Assembly (NCBI RefSeq): GCF_002013465.1
Contig: NZ_MAFC01000009.1
Coordinates: forward strand, 275,623-339,622
Origin: Mycobacterium sp. D16R12
GTDB lineage: Bacteria > Actinomycetota > Actinomycetes > Mycobacteriales > Mycobacteriaceae
DNA length: 64,000 nt
Direction: 5' to 3'
Under the pieces are notes generated by a model. It saw only the letters and a program-made list of their open reading frames with translations, ran no database searches and was not told the DNA's origin. This document shows, in pieces, positions 50,544 through 58,861 of the stretch (the stretch's first letter is position 1; every line of letters starts with the position of its first letter). Both the position numbers and the translations under genes were made by a program.

Positions 50544-52262
50544 TTAGCCCCGTAGCGCGGAAATGAAGATCTTCGGGACTTTCAGCAGGCTGGGCTTATT
50601 GGCGAAGTCGACCAGCAGTTCGCCGGTGCCCGCTGCAGTGGCATTGCTCACGAACCACGGCGGCTTCGGGGACAGTGCCCATTCTCCATGCGCAAAAGAC
50701 CGCGGGAAGGGCCGGAACGGGCCGCGCACCACGGTGCGTTCCGGCTTCTCGACCAGGAAACCGTTGTGCACGACGCCGACACCGCTCTGTACGTCGTTCA
50801 GGACGTGGCCCGGGAACGCACCCCAGGTGGCCGCGGGGGTCAAATAGCCCACGCCGGTCCAGGCGTTGACCGCCACGGTGCCGTACCGCAGGTTCTCGAC
50901 CAGGGTGTCGAAATCCGAGCCCAGCGCCTTGATGGTGTCGGGATGCGCGAGGACGTTCACACCGAGGGTTCCCACGAATTCGTCATTGGCGACCCGGGCT
51001 GCCTCCTGGATGAAGAGGGCTCCGTCCGGGTCATTGGCGACATCAAGTTCGATGACACCGAGGACCGGCCCGAAGTACTCGGTACGCAGTAGGGCCGTGC
51101 GATCTTCGGGGTCGACGACAAGCACTCGCGCGCCGTTCTGGCCGAGGCGCTCGGCGTCGGGGTAGGACTGTTGTGCGCCGGCCACCCGGTCGTCCGAGCC
51201 GGGGTAGTAGGCGGGCCGCGGCGGTGCCTCGTCGACAGCCTTACGCAGTGCGGCAAGGAACTCCTCGCGCTGTGGCCAGGCCTTGGAGAGCACCACAACC
51301 TGCGAGGCGATGCAGTTGTAGCCGTTGTTGTGCAGCCGCTGGGTGGCGATGTGGCGGGTCTGGAACTCGATGTCGGAAGAGCTCCACTTGCCGGGCACCA
51401 CGATGGTCGGCGAAACGCCGCCGAGCTCGCTGGTGATGGCCTTGTCCAGAATCGGCTGGTTGGCGGCCTTGCGCTGCGCGCCCTCGTCGCCGGTGCCGAA
51501 CACGATCGCGTCGTGGGTGACGGAGCTTCCGGTCATGTGGACGTGATCGACCAGCTGGTGGTGCACCAGGTAGGTACCGACATCGGCTCCGCCGGTCAGA
51601 ATCCGCACCGCGCCGATCGCGATGAAGGGCTGCAGCACCTGGGTGAACACCGGCAACAGCGGGTCGGTAATGGGATTGAGCTTCAGCGCCACCACGCGGT
51701 TGTTGGCGAACAGTTCATACAGGGTGTCCAGGGGTGCGATCGAGGTGATGTTGCCAGCACCGAGCACCGCGCCGACACCGTGGGTGTGGCTGGGATCGCG
51801 TTGCGCCAGGCCCGCGGTGCGCAGGGCCTCGGCCTGATCGACGCCGGGCTGTAGCCATAGTTCGGCGCTGAATCCCGACAGCAGCAGGCTGTCGAAGATG
51901 TTGAGCGGCAACACCGAAACCGTTGTGCGTCCACCGGGGGTGACACCGAACTTGGCGTCGCGAAGCGGGCTGTGCCCGGCTTGGAGCTGCTCCAGACTGG
52001 CGATCAGGGAGGCGATGGCCCCCGCGACGGCGTACGGGCCCGAGATCCATTCCTCGCCGACCAGCGGGGACTCCGGGTCGAGCTTCTTGATCTGGAATGC
52101 CGCGGCTTGCACCCATTGCTGTGCGTTGTCGATCACGCGCTGGCGAGTATCGGCCAACAGTTGCAGACGATCTGCCAACGAGGTTTCGGCCCAAGCCTTT
52201 TCACCTTCGGCCAAGTCCTGTAGTGCCTGGTCGACGGGGGATTCGATCTGTACGTCGGTCAT
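50544..52262 (-). CDS. Aldehyde dehydrogenase family protein
   Basis: This 572-aa NAD(P)-dependent aldehyde dehydrogenase of the longer type has an N-terminal extension before the Rossmann part (GVGAVLGAGNITSIAPLD, LKLNPITDPLLPVF). The Glu-containing TSELGGVSPTIVV and the catalytic cysteine in NNGYNCIASQVVVL are both intact, as is EYFGPVLGVIELD. The aldehyde substrate is unknown. The divergent TetR gene and the palindrome between them suggest local repression and induction by substrate. Confidence 0.87.
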   Translation of the reverse strand: MTDVQIESPVDQALQDLAEGEKAWAETSLADRLQLLADTRQRVIDNAQQWVQAAAFQIKKLDPESPLVGEEWISGPYAVAGAIASLIASLEQLQAGHSPLRDAKFGVTPGGRTTVSVLPLNIFDSLLLSGFSAELWLQPGVDQAEALRTAGLAQRDPSHTHGVGAVLGAGNITSIAPLDTLYELFANNRVVALKLNPITDPLLPVFTQVLQPFIAIGAVRILTGGADVGTYLVHHQLVDHVHMTGSSVTHDAIVFGTGDEGAQRKAANQPILDKAITSELGGVSPTIVVPGKWSSSDIEFQTRHIATQRLHNNGYNCIASQVVVLSKAWPQREEFLAALRKAVDEAPPRPAYYPGSDDRVAGAQQSYPDAERLGQNGARVLVVDPEDRTALLRTEYFGPVLGVIELDVANDPDGALFIQEAARVANDEFVGTLGVNVLAHPDTIKALGSDFDTLVENLRYGTVAVNAWTGVGYLTPAATWGAFPGHVLNDVQSGVGVVHNGFLVEKPERTVVRGPFRPFPRSFAHGEWALSPKPPWFVSNATAAGTGELLVDFANKPSLLKVPKIFISALRG

Positions 52263-52318
52263 GGAAGTCAGCTCGCGCTCTAGTCGAAGTCGGATAGTGA
52301 TGTGTTCGGTGGGTCACA

Positions 52319-52335
52319 TGGTACGTGACGTACCA
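52319..52335. promoter_or_regulatory. TetR-type operator between aldehyde dehydrogenase and TetR genes
   Basis: TGGTACGTGACGTACCA has perfect 8-bp arms around one central base. It lies 57 bases from the dehydrogenase start and 22 bases before the TetR GTG, suiting repression of both divergent genes by this TetR. Confidence 0.75.
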
Positions 52336-52356
52336 CCTCATTGCTAGAGTGAGTTC

Positions 52357-53073
52357 GTGCAGCCCGACGGCCAAGAACTCCCAGCTGGCAGGTGGAACGG
52401 TCAGCGCGAACGGCGCCGGGCCGAGTTCATCGAGGCTGCCCTCGCCGCCATTGCCGAACACGGACCGCAGACGTCCACGGAGCAGATCGCGGTGTACGTC
52501 GGCGTCACCCGCACAAAGCTCTACCGGCATTTCAGCGACGCGGCGGACTTGCAGCGTGCCGTCGCGCAGCGGGCGAGCGACATGATCATCGCCGAGCTTG
52601 CGCCCGTATGGCAGCCGCTCGGTTCGATGGCACAGATCATCGATGCGGGTATCGGTGCCTACGTGCGTTTTCTGGTCGGGCACCGCAATCTGTATCGGTA
52701 CCTTGCGCGCTGCTCGTTATCGGAGGGATCGGATACACCCGATGCCATCGCTGACATCAAAATGTCGGCGGGACTGCACCTTTCGCGAGTGTTCGCCGTT
52801 TATCTCGAGGCGTTCGGGGTCGATACCGATACCGAGCTCCTGGCGATGGGCATCGTCGGTATGGCCGAGACCTCGGTGAGTTACTGGCTCGACCAGCCGG
52901 GGGAGATCTCTCAAGAGCGGTTGATCGAGAGTCTGGTCCGGCGGATCTGGCTCATCGTCGAGGACAACCTGCGTGCGGGTGGTGTCTATCTCGATAGTCA
53001 GGAGCCGCTTCCGGAGCCCGGGGAGATTGCACGGAACGCGCAGCGTTATCGCGATCCCGCACGTCTCCCCTAG
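52357..53073 (+). CDS. TetR-family regulator divergent from aldehyde dehydrogenase
   Basis: This 238-aa regulator has the TetR DNA-binding domain at about residues 18-70 (RRRAEFIEAALAAIAEHGPQTSTEQIAVYVGVTRTKLYRHFSD). The ligand-binding helices contain DAGIGAYVRFLVGHRNLYRYLARC and MGIVGMAETSVSYWLDQPGEIS. It starts at GTG 52357, 22 bases after a palindrome that it probably binds. The adjacent divergent dehydrogenase is the obvious target. The ligand is unknown. Confidence 0.87.
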   Translation: MQPDGQELPAGRWNGQRERRRAEFIEAALAAIAEHGPQTSTEQIAVYVGVTRTKLYRHFSDAADLQRAVAQRASDMIIAELAPVWQPLGSMAQIIDAGIGAYVRFLVGHRNLYRYLARCSLSEGSDTPDAIADIKMSAGLHLSRVFAVYLEAFGVDTDTELLAMGIVGMAETSVSYWLDQPGEISQERLIESLVRRIWLIVEDNLRAGGVYLDSQEPLPEPGEIARNAQRYRDPARLP

Positions 53074-53094
53074 CCGGAAGATTCACCTCTGCCA

Positions 53095-53129
53095 TATGAC
53101 GCCGGCAGCCATGGGACGGCGGCGTCATA
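53095..53129. terminator. Hairpin between TetR and SDR genes
   Basis: TATGACGCCG (53095-53104) and CGGCGTCATA (53120-53129) are perfect 10-bp arms with a 15-base loop, 21 bases after the TetR stop. It is probably a terminator; an operator for the SDR gene, which starts 11 bases later, is possible. Confidence 0.6.
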
Positions 53130-53139
53130 GGCTCGGTGG

Positions 53140-53952
53140 GTGCTTCCTTCACCGCGTGCCGACGCCGCCGTCCTGATCACCGGAGCCTCATCGGGTATCG
53201 GCGAAGAGCTGGCCCGCGAGTTCTCCCGACGCGGCTACCCCGTGGTGTTGGTGGCGCGGCGCGCCGATCGGCTGCATGAGCTGGCCGAGACGCTGGGGCC
53301 ATCCGCGCGGGTGCTGCCCGTCGACCTGTCCGACGATCGCGAACGCGCCCAATTGCCGCATCGCGTGGCAGAGCTGGGACTCGTGGTTGATGTGCTGGTG
53401 AACAACGCCGGGCTGAGCACTGCCGGGCCCGTCGCCGAATCCGACCCCGCCGCCGAGCTCAACCTCGTGACCGTGGACGTCAGCGCGGTGGTGGACCTCT
53501 GCTCACGTTTGGTGCCGCAGATGGTGGCCCGCGGCAGGGGCGTGGTGCTCAACCTCGGCTCTGTCGGCGCGTTCGGCCCGCTGCCCGGGCAGGCCGCCTA
53601 TGGGGCCGCGAAGGCATTTGTGGTGTCGTACACCCACGCGCTGAACGAGGAGCTGCGCGGCACCGGCGTCAGTGCCGCCACGCTGTGTCCGGGCCCGGTG
53701 AAGACGGGATTCGGTGCGGCGGTAGGAATCTCGGACGAGGACGCCGAAGCCGCGATGCCCAAGGTCATGTGGGTGGACGCAGCGACCGTCGCCAGGACGG
53801 CGGTCGACGGTCTGGCAGCGGGCAAGACGGTGATCGTGCCCGGTCTGGCCAACCGGATCGGTGCGGCCGCCAACCATCTGCTTCCCCGCGGATTGCTCAC
53901 CCGCATGGTTGCGCGGAGCCACCCCGCGCTCAAGAGAGGCCGAAAGGTCTAG
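53140..53952 (+). CDS. Short-chain dehydrogenase/reductase (SDR)
   Basis: This 270-aa classical SDR has the cofactor motif [11 protein letters not shown] and basic RRADR after the second strand, suggesting NADP(H). It also has NNAG, the active-site serine in [14 protein letters not shown], and YGAAK (Tyr and Lys of the catalytic site). CPGPVKTGF follows. The C-terminus ([27 protein letters not shown]) is basic. The substrate is unknown. It starts at GTG 53140 and its stop shares CTAG with the stop of ilvD. Confidence 0.87.
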   Translation: MLPSPRADAAVLITGASSGIGEELAREFSRRGYPVVLVARRADRLHELAETLGPSARVLPVDLSDDRERAQLPHRVAELGLVVDVLVNNAGLSTAGPVAESDPAAELNLVTVDVSAVVDLCSRLVPQMVARGRGVVLNLGSVGAFGPLPGQAAYGAAKAFVVSYTHALNEELRGTGVSAATLCPGPVKTGFGAAVGISDEDAEAAMPKVMWVDAATVARTAVDGLAAGKTVIVPGLANRIGAAANHLLPRGLLTRMVARSHPALKRGRKV

Positions 53953-55652
53953 CCGCAGACGGCTCCGACGGCGGCCGACTGCACCAGCTTGGTGTACTTG
54001 GCCAGCACCCCGGTCTTGTACCGCGGCGGCAATGGCTCGAATCCCTCGCGGCGCTTTTCGATTTCGGCCTCGTCGACAAGCAGGTCCAGCTTGCCGTTGG
54101 AGACATCGAGCCGGATGCGGTCACCGTCTTCGACGAACGCGATGGGCCCGCCATCGACGGCCTCCGGAGCTATGTGCCCGACACACAGACCGGTGGTGCC
54201 ACCGGAGAAGCGGCCGTCGGTCATCAGCAGCACGTCCTTGCCCAGACCTGCACCCTTGATGGCACCGGTGATGGCCAGCATCTCACGCATGCCGGGGCCG
54301 CCCTTCGGGCCCTCGTAACGGATGACGACGACATCGCCGTGGGTGATGGTGCCGTCCTCGAGGGCATCGAGGGCCGCCCGCTCCCGCTCGAAAACCCTTG
54401 CGGTGCCTTCGAACACGTCCGACTCGAAGCCGGCCGACTTCACCACGGCACCCTCCGGCGCCAGTGAGCCGTGCAGGATCGTGATGCCACCCGTCGGATG
54501 GATGGGGTTGTCCATGGCGCGCAGCACCTTGCCGTCCGGGTCGGGCGGCGCGATATGTGCAAGGTTCTCGGCCATGGTCTGGCCGGTGACCGTGAGGCAA
54601 TCTCCGTGCAGCAGCCCGGCATCCAGCAGAGCCCGCATCACCACCGGCACGCCGCCGATTTCGTCGACGTCCTTCATCACATGGCGTCCAAAAGGTTTCA
54701 CGTCGGCCAGGTGGGGCACCTTGTTGCCGATGCGCGTGAAGTCGGCCAGGGTCAGGTCGACTTCGGCCTCCTTGGCGATGGCGAGCAGGTGCAGCACCGC
54801 GTTGGTGGACCCACCGAACGCCATCACCACGGCGATGGCGTTCTCGAAGGCCTCCTTGGTGAGGATGTCGCGCGCGGTGATTCCGCGGCGCAGCATCTCC
54901 ACCACGGCCTCGCCGGACTGGCGTGCGTACTCTTCGCGCCGCTTATCGATCGCAACAGGAGAGGCGCTGCCCGGCAGTGACATGCCGAGGGCCTCGGCGG
55001 CGCTGGCCATGGTGTTGGCGGTGTACATGCCGCCGCAGGCACCCTCGCCCGGACAGATGGCACGCTCGATGATGTCGACGTCCTCACGCGACATCAGCCC
55101 GCGTGCGCAGGCGCCGACAGCCTCGAAGGCGTCGATGATGGTGACTTCCTTCTCGGTGCCGTCGGTCAGCTTGGCCTTGCCGGGCATGATCGACCCGTTG
55201 TAGAAGAACACCGAGGCCAGATCCAAACGGGCTGCGGCCATAAGCATTCCGGGGATCGACTTATCGCATCCGGCCAGCAGCACGGATCCGTCGAGCCGTT
55301 CCGCCTGCATCACGGTCTCGACACTGTCGGCGATCACCTCACGGGACACCAGCGAGAAGTGCATACCCTCATGGCCCATCGAGATGCCGTCGGACACCGA
55401 GATGGTGCCGAACTCCAGTGGGTATCCGCCGGCCGCATGCACGCCCGCCTTGACCGACTGGGCCAGGCGCTGCAGCGACATGTTGCACGGGGTGATCTCA
55501 TTCCACGACGAACCGACGCCGATCTGCGGCTTGACCCAGTCGTCGTCACCCATGCCTACCGCGCGCAGCATTCCACGGGCGGCGGTCTTCTCCAGACCAT
55601 CGGTGACGTCGCGACTACGCGGCTTGATATCGGGTGCGTCGTGGGCTGACAT
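53949..55652 (-). CDS. ilvD: Dihydroxy-acid dehydratase
   Basis: This 567-aa IlvD/Edd-family iron-sulfur enzyme makes 2-keto acids in isoleucine, valine and pantothenate synthesis. Cluster-binding cysteines occur in [21 protein letters not shown] and [16 protein letters not shown]. The C-terminal [20 protein letters not shown] is the family signature. Length and motifs are complete. It corresponds to Rv0189c. It converges with the SDR gene and diverges from the acyltransferase gene; the divergent 109-base gap shows no clear operator. Confidence 0.97.
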   Translation of the reverse strand: MSAHDAPDIKPRSRDVTDGLEKTAARGMLRAVGMGDDDWVKPQIGVGSSWNEITPCNMSLQRLAQSVKAGVHAAGGYPLEFGTISVSDGISMGHEGMHFSLVSREVIADSVETVMQAERLDGSVLLAGCDKSIPGMLMAAARLDLASVFFYNGSIMPGKAKLTDGTEKEVTIIDAFEAVGACARGLMSREDVDIIERAICPGEGACGGMYTANTMASAAEALGMSLPGSASPVAIDKRREEYARQSGEAVVEMLRRGITARDILTKEAFENAIAVVMAFGGSTNAVLHLLAIAKEAEVDLTLADFTRIGNKVPHLADVKPFGRHVMKDVDEIGGVPVVMRALLDAGLLHGDCLTVTGQTMAENLAHIAPPDPDGKVLRAMDNPIHPTGGITILHGSLAPEGAVVKSAGFESDVFEGTARVFERERAALDALEDGTITHGDVVVIRYEGPKGGPGMREMLAITGAIKGAGLGKDVLLMTDGRFSGGTTGLCVGHIAPEAVDGGPIAFVEDGDRIRLDVSNGKLDLLVDEAEIEKRREGFEPLPPRYKTGVLAKYTKLVQSAAVGAVCG

Positions 55653-55761
55653 GCATCTAAGTATCCCCGGCGGCTACTTAGCCGGTCAAAGGGGATTCGC
55701 TCTTCGCGCCAGCAGCTCATCGCCGCGGATTCCGCCTCCGGAAGCCGAGCAAAGTGGCAAC

Positions 55762-57144
55762 ATGGCCGCCATGCCATTTATGCCGGTCAGCGACTCGATG
55801 TTCCTCATCGGCGAGACGCGAGAGCATCCGTTCCACGTCGGCAGTCTTCAGCTGTTCAAACCACCCGCTGACGTGGGCCCGGACTACGCCGAGGTGTTCT
55901 ACGAACAACTGATGTCCACCACCGAGGTGTCGTCGGACTTCCGCAAACGACCCGGGCAACCGCTGGCCGTGATGGGCAACCTCACCTGGATCATCGACGA
56001 CGAGGTTGACTGGGAGTACCACGTGCGCCGCTCGGCACTTCCGCGCCCGGCCCGGGTGCGTGAACTGCTGACCGTCACCTCCCGCTGGCACAGCTCCCCG
56101 TTGGACAGGCACCGCCCATTGTGGGAAATGCATGTGGTGGAAGGGCTTTCAGACGGACGCTTGGCCGTCTACACCAAGATGCACCACGCCGTAATCGACG
56201 GTGTCGGCGCGCTGCGGATGATGATGCGCTCGCTCTCCGATGATCCTGATGCGCGCGATTGCCAGGCCGTGTGGGCACCGGCCAAGCGGCGTGCCAAGAG
56301 CAGCATCGTGAGCACCACGAATACCTCGGCGCTGGATCTGGTCAGGGGTGCGGCCGGCGCGGTGAGACAGGTTGTGTCCATTCCGCCCGGTCTGCTGAAG
56401 TACGGACGCCACGCGCTGTCGGACCCGCAGCTTGTCAGGCCGCTGTCGGCACCGCACACGATGCTGAATGTCTCGATAGGAGGCGCGCGGCGATTCGCGG
56501 CGCAAACCTGGTCGATGGCGAGGATCAAGGAGGCTGGCAAAGCGCTGGGCGGCACCGTGAACGACGTGGTGCTGGCCATGTGCTCTGGTGCGTTGCGTAC
56601 ATATCTGGAGGAACAGAACGCGCTACCCGACAAACCGCTCATCGCCATGTGTCCGGTGTCGATCCGGGCCGAGGGGGACCAGAACGCGGGGAACTCGATC
56701 ACCGCGCTGCTGGCCAACCTGGCGACGGACAAGCCCGATCCGTTGGAGAGGTTCAGTGCGATCCGGGACTCGGTGCAGGCCGCGAAGTCGGTGCTCTCGG
56801 AGATGACACCCCTGCAGCGGATGTTGGTCGGCGCGCTCAACGGGGCCCCCGTGATCAGCAGCGCGGTACCGGGGCTGGCTGATCGGGCCGCACCTGCGTT
56901 CAACGTGATCATTTCTAACGTGCCGGGTCCGCGTACCGACATGTTCTGGAACGGGTTCGAGATGGACGGGTGTTATCCGGTGTCCATCCCGATCGACGGC
57001 GTGGCATTGAACATCACGTGCACCAGCAGTGGGCCTTCGATGCATTTTGGGCTGACCGGATGTCGCACGAGTGTGCCGCATCTGCAGCGCATCCTCACTC
57101 ATCTGGAGGAGGCATTGACGCAGCTGGAGGAGTCGGTCGCCTAG
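55762..57144 (+). CDS. Wax ester synthase/diacylglycerol acyltransferase (WS/DGAT) family
   Basis: This 460-aa acyltransferase has the catalytic HHAVIDG motif (His141, His142, Asp146). The family blocks PLWEMHVVEGL and NDVVLAMCSGALRTYL are present, as are the second signature SNVPGPR and the C-terminal GVALNITCTS. Members transfer acyl groups from acyl-CoA to diacylglycerol or alcohols, making storage triacylglycerol or wax esters. ATG 55762 is used because the open frame upstream runs antisense through ilvD. A second ATG at 55771 is also possible. It ends eight bases before the first copper-type operator. Confidence 0.9.
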   Translation: MAAMPFMPVSDSMFLIGETREHPFHVGSLQLFKPPADVGPDYAEVFYEQLMSTTEVSSDFRKRPGQPLAVMGNLTWIIDDEVDWEYHVRRSALPRPARVRELLTVTSRWHSSPLDRHRPLWEMHVVEGLSDGRLAVYTKMHHAVIDGVGALRMMMRSLSDDPDARDCQAVWAPAKRRAKSSIVSTTNTSALDLVRGAAGAVRQVVSIPPGLLKYGRHALSDPQLVRPLSAPHTMLNVSIGGARRFAAQTWSMARIKEAGKALGGTVNDVVLAMCSGALRTYLEEQNALPDKPLIAMCPVSIRAEGDQNAGNSITALLANLATDKPDPLERFSAIRDSVQAAKSVLSEMTPLQRMLVGALNGAPVISSAVPGLADRAAPAFNVIISNVPGPRTDMFWNGFEMDGCYPVSIPIDGVALNITCTSSGPSMHFGLTGCRTSVPHLQRILTHLEEALTQLEESVA

Positions 57145-57151
57145 GGTGCTG

Positions 57152-57166
57152 TACCCGCGAGGGGTA
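57152..57166. promoter_or_regulatory. RicR-type copper operator, distal copy
   Basis: TACCCGCGAGGGGTA has the TACCC-N5-GGGTA form reported for the copper repressor RicR of M. tuberculosis. It lies 53 bases before the DUF305 gene ATG, in front of the operon that encodes a RicR-like protein. Confidence 0.8.
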
Positions 57167-57184
57167 TACCCTGCCACAACCTTG

Positions 57185-57199
57185 TACCCTACGGGGGTA
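57185..57199. promoter_or_regulatory. RicR-type copper operator, proximal copy
   Basis: TACCCTACGGGGGTA is a second TACCC-N5-GGGTA palindrome, 33 bases after the start of the first (three helical turns) and 20 bases before the DUF305 ATG. The same-face spacing fits cooperative binding. Confidence 0.8.
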
Positions 57200-57218
57200 T
57201 CTGAGTTACGATGGGGGC

Positions 57219-57851
57219 ATGCGAAACCGAACTCGGACTGCGATCCTTGCCGGCGCTGCTGCTGCGGTGCTGATTCTGTCAGCGTGTAGCTCGGACAAAA
57301 AGGGAGATGAGACGACATCCGAGCATTCGGGTCATTCCGGGATGTCGGGGATGACCACGACGCTCGATACCAACCCCGCGACGGCATCGGCATCCGATCA
57401 CAACGATGCCGATGTGACGTTCGCGCAGCAGATGATCATGCATCACCAGCAGGCCGTCGAGATGTCCAAGTTGACAGAGGGACGCACCGCCAACCCCGCG
57501 GTACTGGAGCTGGCGAATAACATCGAAACCGCGCAGCAGCCCGAGATCGACACCTTCACCGAGTGGCTCAAGAACTGGGGCCAGCCACTCATGCCGGAGG
57601 GGCATGACCCCGCGGGGCATATGCCTGGCATGGTGGACACGCCGGTACTGGACCGGATGAAGACCCTCAATGGCGAGGTCTTCGACCAGCTGTGGCTGCA
57701 GTCGATGATCGCTCACCACCAGGGCGCCGTCGCCATGTCGAATGCGGAACTCTCCGGGGGCCAGTACCCTTCGGCAAAGCAGTTGGCGCAACAGATCATC
57801 GATAATCAGCAGCCTGAGATCGACAAGATGCAAGGCCTTCTCAAGGGATAA
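57219..57851 (+). CDS. DUF305 lipoprotein, probably copper-responsive
   Basis: This 210-aa lipoprotein has the lipobox LSAC (Cys23). A His/Met-rich segment (EHSGHSGMSGM) precedes two copies of the DUF305 helical motif, FAQQMIMHHQQAVEMSKL and LQSMIAHHQGAVAMSNAEL. A further MPEGHDPAGHMPGM loop lies between them. These His and Met clusters could bind copper outside the membrane. The gene is preceded by two RicR-type operators and is followed by the ricR-like gene (TAATG overlap), so it should be induced by copper. DUF305 function is otherwise unknown; a periplasmic copper chaperone role is inferred. Confidence 0.85.
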   Translation: MRNRTRTAILAGAAAAVLILSACSSDKKGDETTSEHSGHSGMSGMTTTLDTNPATASASDHNDADVTFAQQMIMHHQQAVEMSKLTEGRTANPAVLELANNIETAQQPEIDTFTEWLKNWGQPLMPEGHDPAGHMPGMVDTPVLDRMKTLNGEVFDQLWLQSMIAHHQGAVAMSNAELSGGQYPSAKQLAQQIIDNQQPEIDKMQGLLKG

Positions 57852-58159
57852 TGAACATGAGCACCAAGACTTCGACCGGACACGGTTACTCGCTGAAAAA
57901 GGATGACTACGCCAAGCGGCTCCTGCGGATCGAGGGGCAGGTGCGGGGCATCGCCAAGATGATCGACGAGGACAAGTACTGCATCGACGTGCTGACTCAG
58001 ATCAGCGCCGCGCAGAGCGCGTTGCGGTCGGTTGCACTCGGACTACTCGACGAGCACCTCGGTCACTGCGTCTCCAATGCCGTTGCCGACGGCGGCGCCG
58101 ATGCCGAGGAGAAGCTGGCTGAGGCCTCCGCGGCGATCGCCCGGCTGGTACGCAGCTAG
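57851..58159 (+). CDS. ricR: CsoR-family copper-sensing repressor, RicR-like
   Basis: This 102-aa helical protein of the CsoR/DUF156 family has the fold signature KRLLRIEGQVRGIAKMIDEDKYC. The Cu(I) ligands of the C-H-C pattern are Cys44, His69 and Cys73 (DEHLGHC). In M. tuberculosis, RicR (Rv0190, next to ilvD) represses copper-resistance genes including its own. Location and sequence agree here. Two operators upstream of the DUF305 gene would give autoregulation of the two-gene operon. ATG 57851 overlaps the DUF305 stop; ATG 57857 is an alternative. Confidence 0.9.
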   Translation: MNMSTKTSTGHGYSLKKDDYAKRLLRIEGQVRGIAKMIDEDKYCIDVLTQISAAQSALRSVALGLLDEHLGHCVSNAVADGGADAEEKLAEASAAIARLVRS

Positions 58160-58758
58160 GAGCCCAGCGCGGCGACCACCATCTGCCGCAACACCGCCCG
58201 CGTCTGTGCCGGCGCTGATCGACCGGCGCTGTAGGGCGTGGAGTTCATCAGACCAAAGACGGCATGTGCCTTGATCCGGGCATCCGATTCGTCGAGATCG
58301 GGATCGACCCGGCAGAGCACCTGTACCCACGCTTCGACATAACGACGCTGATACTGGCGCACCTGACGACGCGCGCTCTCCGGGAGCGAGTCGAGATCGC
58401 GATCCTGTACCCGGATGAGATCGCTCTCGTTGAGCGCGAAGTCGAGGTGGAAATCGATGAGACCCGAGAGCGCCCCGGGCGCCGTGGCCGCCGCTTCGGC
58501 GACAGCCGTGCCACCTTCCAGGAGCCGGCGGCTGACATCGGTGAGCAGGTCCACGAGCAGCGCTTCCTTGTTCGGGAAGTGCCGGTAGATCGCTGGCCCG
58601 CTGATCCCGACGGCCGAGCCGAGATCTTCCAGTCGCACGCGAGCGAATCCACGCATGGCCAGCAGCCGGGCCGCGGCGGACAGCAGCTGATCCCGGCGAT
58701 CCGCCTTGGCGCGTTCGCGCTTGTTCGGAGTCGCCGACTCGGGTATCAGGTTGGTCAT
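58156..58758 (-). CDS. TetR-family regulator of the adjacent acc/fadE operon
   Basis: This 200-aa TetR protein has HTH region residues about 20-70 (RRDQLLSAAARLLAMRGFARVRLEDLGSAVGISGPAIYRHFPNK). The ligand-binding part contains FHLDFALNESDLIRVQDRDLDSLPESARRQVRQYQR. That pattern is common in actinobacterial TetR regulators next to acyl-CoA carboxylase operons (BkaR/Rv2506-like). It is divergent from accD1 with two GTTAAT-N4-ATTAAC operators between. It probably senses a branched acyl-CoA intermediate. ATG 58758 is used. The stop shares CTAG with ricR. Confidence 0.88.
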   Translation of the reverse strand: MTNLIPESATPNKRERAKADRRDQLLSAAARLLAMRGFARVRLEDLGSAVGISGPAIYRHFPNKEALLVDLLTDVSRRLLEGGTAVAEAAATAPGALSGLIDFHLDFALNESDLIRVQDRDLDSLPESARRQVRQYQRRYVEAWVQVLCRVDPDLDESDARIKAHAVFGLMNSTPYSAGRSAPAQTRAVLRQMVVAALGS

Positions 58759-58793
58759 CAAACCTTCTCGGGCGGTTCGGTCTAGACAAATCA

Positions 58794-58809
58794 GTTAATG
58801 AAGATTATC
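58794..58809. promoter_or_regulatory. TetR operator, copy nearest the TetR gene
   Basis: GTTAATGAAGATTATC matches GTTAAT-N4-ATTAAC with one mismatch. It starts exactly 25 bases before the second copy, in the divergent promoter of the TetR gene and accD1. Confidence 0.7.
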
Positions 58810-58818
58810 TTAAAACAA

Positions 58819-58834
58819 GTTAATCCTCATTAAC
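58819..58834. promoter_or_regulatory. TetR operator, copy nearest accD1
   Basis: GTTAATCCTCATTAAC is a perfect 6-4-6 palindrome 28 bases before the accD1 ATG. With the outer bases, CAGTTAATGA (58792-58801) and TCATTAACTG (58827-58836) also form a large inverted repeat over both sites. Confidence 0.75.
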
Positions 58835-58861
58835 TGAAATTTCAAGACTTCGGAGCTGGGT

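Noticed and set aside
55384..55761. Upstream extension of the WS/DGAT acyltransferase frame
   Set aside because: It runs antisense through the ilvD start. Family homology begins at the ATG at 55762.
58803..58817. Further KstR-type site near accD1 (AAACAAGTTAAT)
   Set aside because: AACnnGTT is present but the outer A of TnnAACnnGTTnnA is T. The bases are better explained by the GTTAAT-N4-ATTAAC operators.
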